Source: CAYWMD01 sp964458575 (lineage in GTDB: Bacteria; Verrucomicrobiota; Verrucomicrobiia; Limisphaerales; JADLHS01). Taken from it: DNA of 64,000 bases. Both the position numbers and the translations under genes were made by a program. Below are positions 61,627-64,000 of the stretch, in pieces. The stretch spans positions 1 through 64,000 of the forward strand of contig CAYWMD010000010.1 of the NCBI GenBank assembly GCA_964458575.1, in the 5' to 3' direction. Every line of letters begins with the position of its first letter. Position 1 is the stretch's first letter. The notes under the pieces were generated by a model that worked only from the letters and a program-made list of their open reading frames with translations, was not told the origin of the DNA and made no database searches.

Positions 61627-62787
61627 TTACTCGTAGTGGCGAGCCGGGCCGGCGCTCGGCGTTCCGACGCGGATGAGAAGCTTCTTGTGCGCACTGGTGA
61701 AGGCGAGTTGGTGAAGTTGCTTGAGCGAAAGCCACTGGCCGTCGGGCGTGGATCGTGGATTTGAAAGTTTGGCGCGGTAGGCTTGGAGCGTGATGCGGTA
61801 GCGGGTGATGGAGTGTTTGATGGTGCAAAGGGGTTTTGCGTCGGCGAGTTGCAGTTCGAGGCCATGTGCTGCGGTGCGAACGTGCTGCGGCCCGGAGGGC
61901 CGCGCGCCGACTTCGACATTCGGAAACTCCCACAGATGCGCATTGACCACGCCCGCAGGCCGCTGACGCACCAGGAACTTGCCCCGGCGTTCGACAACGA
62001 AAGCCATGAAGCGGCGTTCGGTGGCCTTGGTGCGTTGGCCGAGATTTGGCAGGGACTCTTGTTTTCCCTCGCGCCAGGCAGAACAAAGTTTTTGCACCGG
62101 ACACGCGGAACAACGCGGCGAACGCGGCGTGCAAATGAGCGCGCCGAGTTCCATGAGGGATTGGTTCAGGTGGGAGCAGGTGGAGGCGTGAGGCGTGAGG
62201 CGTGAGGCGTGCTGAACAAGTGCGTCGGCCAATTGCCAGAGTTTCACATTCGTCCGCTTTTCACGCGGATTGGCGGTGATGCCGAAAATTCGCGTGAGGA
62301 CGCGAATGACATTGCCGTCGAGAATCGGACGGGGCTGGTTGAAGGCGATGCTGGCAATCGCGCCCGCAGTGTAGCGGCCTATGCCGGGCAGCGCGAGGAT
62401 ATCATCAAAGTGCTCAGGGAATTTTCCGCGGCGCTCGCTGACAATCTGTTGCGCGGCTCTTTGCAGGTTGCGGACGCGGGTGTAATAACCCAGTCCTTCC
62501 CAGAATTTATGGATTTTTTCGGTGCTCGCGCGGGCGAGGCTTTCAATGGTGGGCAACTCCTGCATCCAGCGTTCCCAATACGGGATGACGGTCTTCACCT
62601 GCGTCTGCTGGAGCATGATTTCGGAAACCCAGATGGCGTAGGGATCGCGGGTGCGACGCCACGGGAGGTCGCGGGCCTTTTTCGAAAACCACGCGAGCAG
62701 CAGCGGCACGAGTTTGCGGGTCGCGTGCTCCGTGCCCCGCTGCGCCAAAGGAAGGCGTGGGCCGGTGCGTGTTGCATGAATAGACAT
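61627..62787 (-). CDS. mutY: A/G-specific adenine glycosylase (MutY)
   Basis: 386 residues from the ATG at 62785-62787 (MSIHATRTGPRLPLAQRGTE); an upstream frame runs further into a non-coding area. Removes adenine mispaired with 8-oxoguanine. Marks are WFSKKARDLPWRRTRDPYAI with catalytic-lobe RDLPWR, SEIMLQQTQVKTVIPYW, WEGLGYYTRVRNLQRAAQQI, the HhH motif and catalytic Asp in LALPGIGRYTAGAIASIAFN, the iron-sulfur motif CTPRSPRCSACPVQKLC, and a NUDIX-like C-terminal domain. Two in-frame repeat insertions: a heptamer tract near residue 192-201 (AASRLTPHAS region) and half of a family E palindrome near 293-302 (GARPSGPQHV). All catalytic parts appear intact. Confidence 0.95.
   Translation of the reverse strand: MSIHATRTGPRLPLAQRGTEHATRKLVPLLLAWFSKKARDLPWRRTRDPYAIWVSEIMLQQTQVKTVIPYWERWMQELPTIESLARASTEKIHKFWEGLGYYTRVRNLQRAAQQIVSERRGKFPEHFDDILALPGIGRYTAGAIASIAFNQPRPILDGNVIRVLTRIFGITANPREKRTNVKLWQLADALVQHASRLTPHASTCSHLNQSLMELGALICTPRSPRCSACPVQKLCSAWREGKQESLPNLGQRTKATERRFMAFVVERRGKFLVRQRPAGVVNAHLWEFPNVEVGARPSGPQHVRTAAHGLELQLADAKPLCTIKHSITRYRITLQAYRAKLSNPRSTPDGQWLSLKQLHQLAFTSAHKKLLIRVGTPSAGPARHYE
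61881..61908. repeat. half palindrome, family E, inside mutY
   Basis: CGTGCTGCGGCCCGGAGGGC followed by CGCGCGCC, matching the right arm of 60266-60369. In frame on the minus strand as GARPSGPQHV. Only one arm is present; the other half is missing. Confidence 0.85.
62184..62211. repeat. heptamer tandem repeat (AGGCGTG)4, in mutY
   Basis: Four perfect AGGCGTG units. On the mutY strand they are read as ASRLTPHAST in the linker before the iron-sulfur region. Frame preserved. Confidence 0.9.
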
Positions 62788-63055
62788 CTGTTGTTCGCCA
62801 TGATTCGGAACGGGCGAGCAAACGGAAGAAAATCTTTTGTGTCCTTTGCGCCCTTTTGCGGCTATTAAATCGCCGGCGTGAAACCGTTGACGAGTTACAC
62901 TTGCAGGCTGACCGATGAACAGTCGCCGACGCTGAAGGGGTGCCTTGGTGCCAGCTTGAGGAACTCGCCTGCAACAGGCCCTTGAAGGCCGCGTGTCCCC
63001 ACGCGGCGTCACCCCACAACTGTAATGTAGCCGCAATCACAACCCCTCCAATAAC
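62788..63055. other. intergenic region between divergent mutY and propeller genes
   Basis: 268 bp. A low-complexity segment near 62830-62875 (ending near CTTTTGCGGC) precedes mutY. Bases 62985-63015 contain a CCGCGTGtcccCACGCGG hairpin. No open gene is supported; a riboswitch was considered and not supported. Confidence 0.5.
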
Positions 63056-64000
63056 GTGAAAACAACACTGGTCATGCCCATCTTGGCAATCACCGTGATG
63101 GCCACGCAGGCGCAATCTTGGACCAACCATTACAACGGGCTGGGGAACTCCATTGACGAAGCCCACGCCATCGCGGTGGACGGGAACGGCAACGTGTTTG
63201 TGACGGGGCGTTCACTGAGCAGCGGCAGCCTTGGTTCCGATGATTACGCGACCGTGGCGTATTCGGGCGCGGGCGTGCCGTTGTGGACGAACCGTTACAA
63301 CGGGCCGGGGAACAGCAATGACGTAGCCCGCGCCATCGCGGTGGACGGGAGCGGCAACGTGTTCGTGACGGGGTATTCACGGGGCACCAACAGCGCTGAT
63401 TCCGAGGATTACGCGACGATTGCGTATTCGGGCGCGGGGGTGGGGTTGTGGACGAACCGTTACAACGGGCCGGGGAATTCCTACGATCAAGCGTACGCCA
63501 TTGCAGTGGACGGGAACGGCAACGTGTTCGTGACGGGGGTATCGGCCGGCGTCGGTTACGCGACGATCAAGTATTCCAATGCCGGTGTGCCGCTGTGGAC
63601 CAACTATTACACCGGGCCGTGGAACCTTGACGGAGGCAATGCCATCGCGGTGGACAGGAGCGGCAACGTGATCGTGACGGGGAATTCATTTGGCGACGGC
63701 AGTTATTATGATTATTTGACGATCAAGTATTCGGGCGCGGGAGTACCATTGTGGACGAATCGTTACGATGGGTCGGGGAAAGCTAACGATTTCGCCGCCG
63801 CCATCGCGGTGGACTGGAACGGCAACGTGTTCGTGACAGGGCGTTCGTATGGCAGCAGCAATGACGATTACGCGACGGTGGCATATTCGAGCGCCGGGGT
63901 GGAGATGTGGGCGAACCGTTACAATGGGCCGGGGAATTCCTTCGATCAAGCGTACGCCATCGCGGTTGCCGGAAGCGGCAACGTATTCGTGACGGGGTAT
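63056..64000 (+). CDS. exported SBBP-type beta-propeller protein, 3' end outside window
   Basis: At least 315 residues from GTG 63056 (ribosome site not obvious) and continuing past the window. Signal-like start TLVMPILAITVMATQAQ, then repeated blades of about 50 residues (AIAVDGNGNVFVTGRS, DYATVAYSGAGVPLWTNRYN, GPGNSNDVARAIAVDGSGNV). At least six blades are visible. Homologous to the protein at 5063-6580, which lies on the opposite strand and 56 kb away. Function unknown; the C-terminal tail motif of its homologue would be expected beyond the window. Confidence 0.88.
   Translation, partial: MKTTLVMPILAITVMATQAQSWTNHYNGLGNSIDEAHAIAVDGNGNVFVTGRSLSSGSLGSDDYATVAYSGAGVPLWTNRYNGPGNSNDVARAIAVDGSGNVFVTGYSRGTNSADSEDYATIAYSGAGVGLWTNRYNGPGNSYDQAYAIAVDGNGNVFVTGVSAGVGYATIKYSNAGVPLWTNYYTGPWNLDGGNAIAVDRSGNVIVTGNSFGDGSYYDYLTIKYSGAGVPLWTNRYDGSGKANDFAAAIAVDWNGNVFVTGRSYGSSNDDYATVAYSSAGVEMWANRYNGPGNSFDQAYAIAVAGSGNVFVTGY

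Noticed and set aside
62880..63040. Possible riboswitch (cobalamin-like) before the propeller gene at 63056
   Set aside because: A hairpin exists but the conserved cobalamin core sequence and order could not be found.

Overview
The window is GC-rich, bacterial and densely coding. It looks like a Verrucomicrobiota genome, most plausibly of the Pedosphaera/Limisphaerales type. That is an inference from gene style: many exported proteins with propeller or Ig-like domains ending in an 'F(Y/F)R' tail, exported heme/propeller proteins, sulfatase and GH88-type genes, and abundant palindromic repeats. No rRNA, tRNA or CRISPR array was seen.

Layout. 1-3133: uvrA, minus strand, cut by the window edge and carrying several in-frame repeat insertions. 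3390-5055: a Uma2-type nuclease and a small two-gene nucleotidyltransferase module. 5063-12000: mostly minus strand, with an exported SBBP-type propeller, a TIM-barrel isomerase-like protein, an exported FAD oxidoreductase and a CII-like regulator; a hexose-6-phosphate mutarotase lies on plus. 12346-18418, plus: an NfeD-like/flotillin pair, small membrane and secreted proteins, a frameshifted PspC gene, an HNH module and a beta-carbonic anhydrase whose 5' end is duplicated upstream. 18460-22774, plus: a sulfatase, an Ig-domain exported protein and a hypothetical gene. 22814-27874, minus: an OYE-type oxidoreductase, a membrane-anchored protein, a GH88-like hydrolase and an SDR. 28071-31069, plus: aroB, a hypothetical gene, an FKBP lipoprotein and a trpG/pabA gene. 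31080-39869, minus: a 2131-residue exported protein, then a PfkB kinase overlapping a conserved partner. 40127-57504, plus: a cluster rich in exported heme proteins. 57554-62787, minus: an exported TIM-barrel protein, superoxide dismutase, a RAYT transposase flanked by its presumed REPINs, a NifS-like cysteine desulfurase and mutY. 63056 to the end: the start of a second SBBP-type propeller.

Two things stand out. First, 40127-57504 holds a YVTN-propeller di-heme protein and four large paralogues built as propeller, then a domain ending in a C-x2-C-H-E heme site, then further heme sites. They resemble the hydrazine synthase alpha subunit family in architecture but sit in a non-anammox context. 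One carries an F5/8C domain and another a C-terminal FGE/sulfatase-modifying-factor fold without the catalytic cysteine pair. Second, at least nine families of REPIN-like double hairpins, plus tandem 7-bp repeats, occur through the window, and many lie inside genes while preserving the frame. uvrA alone has five palindromes and two heptamer tracts, which together account for its excess length over a typical UvrA.
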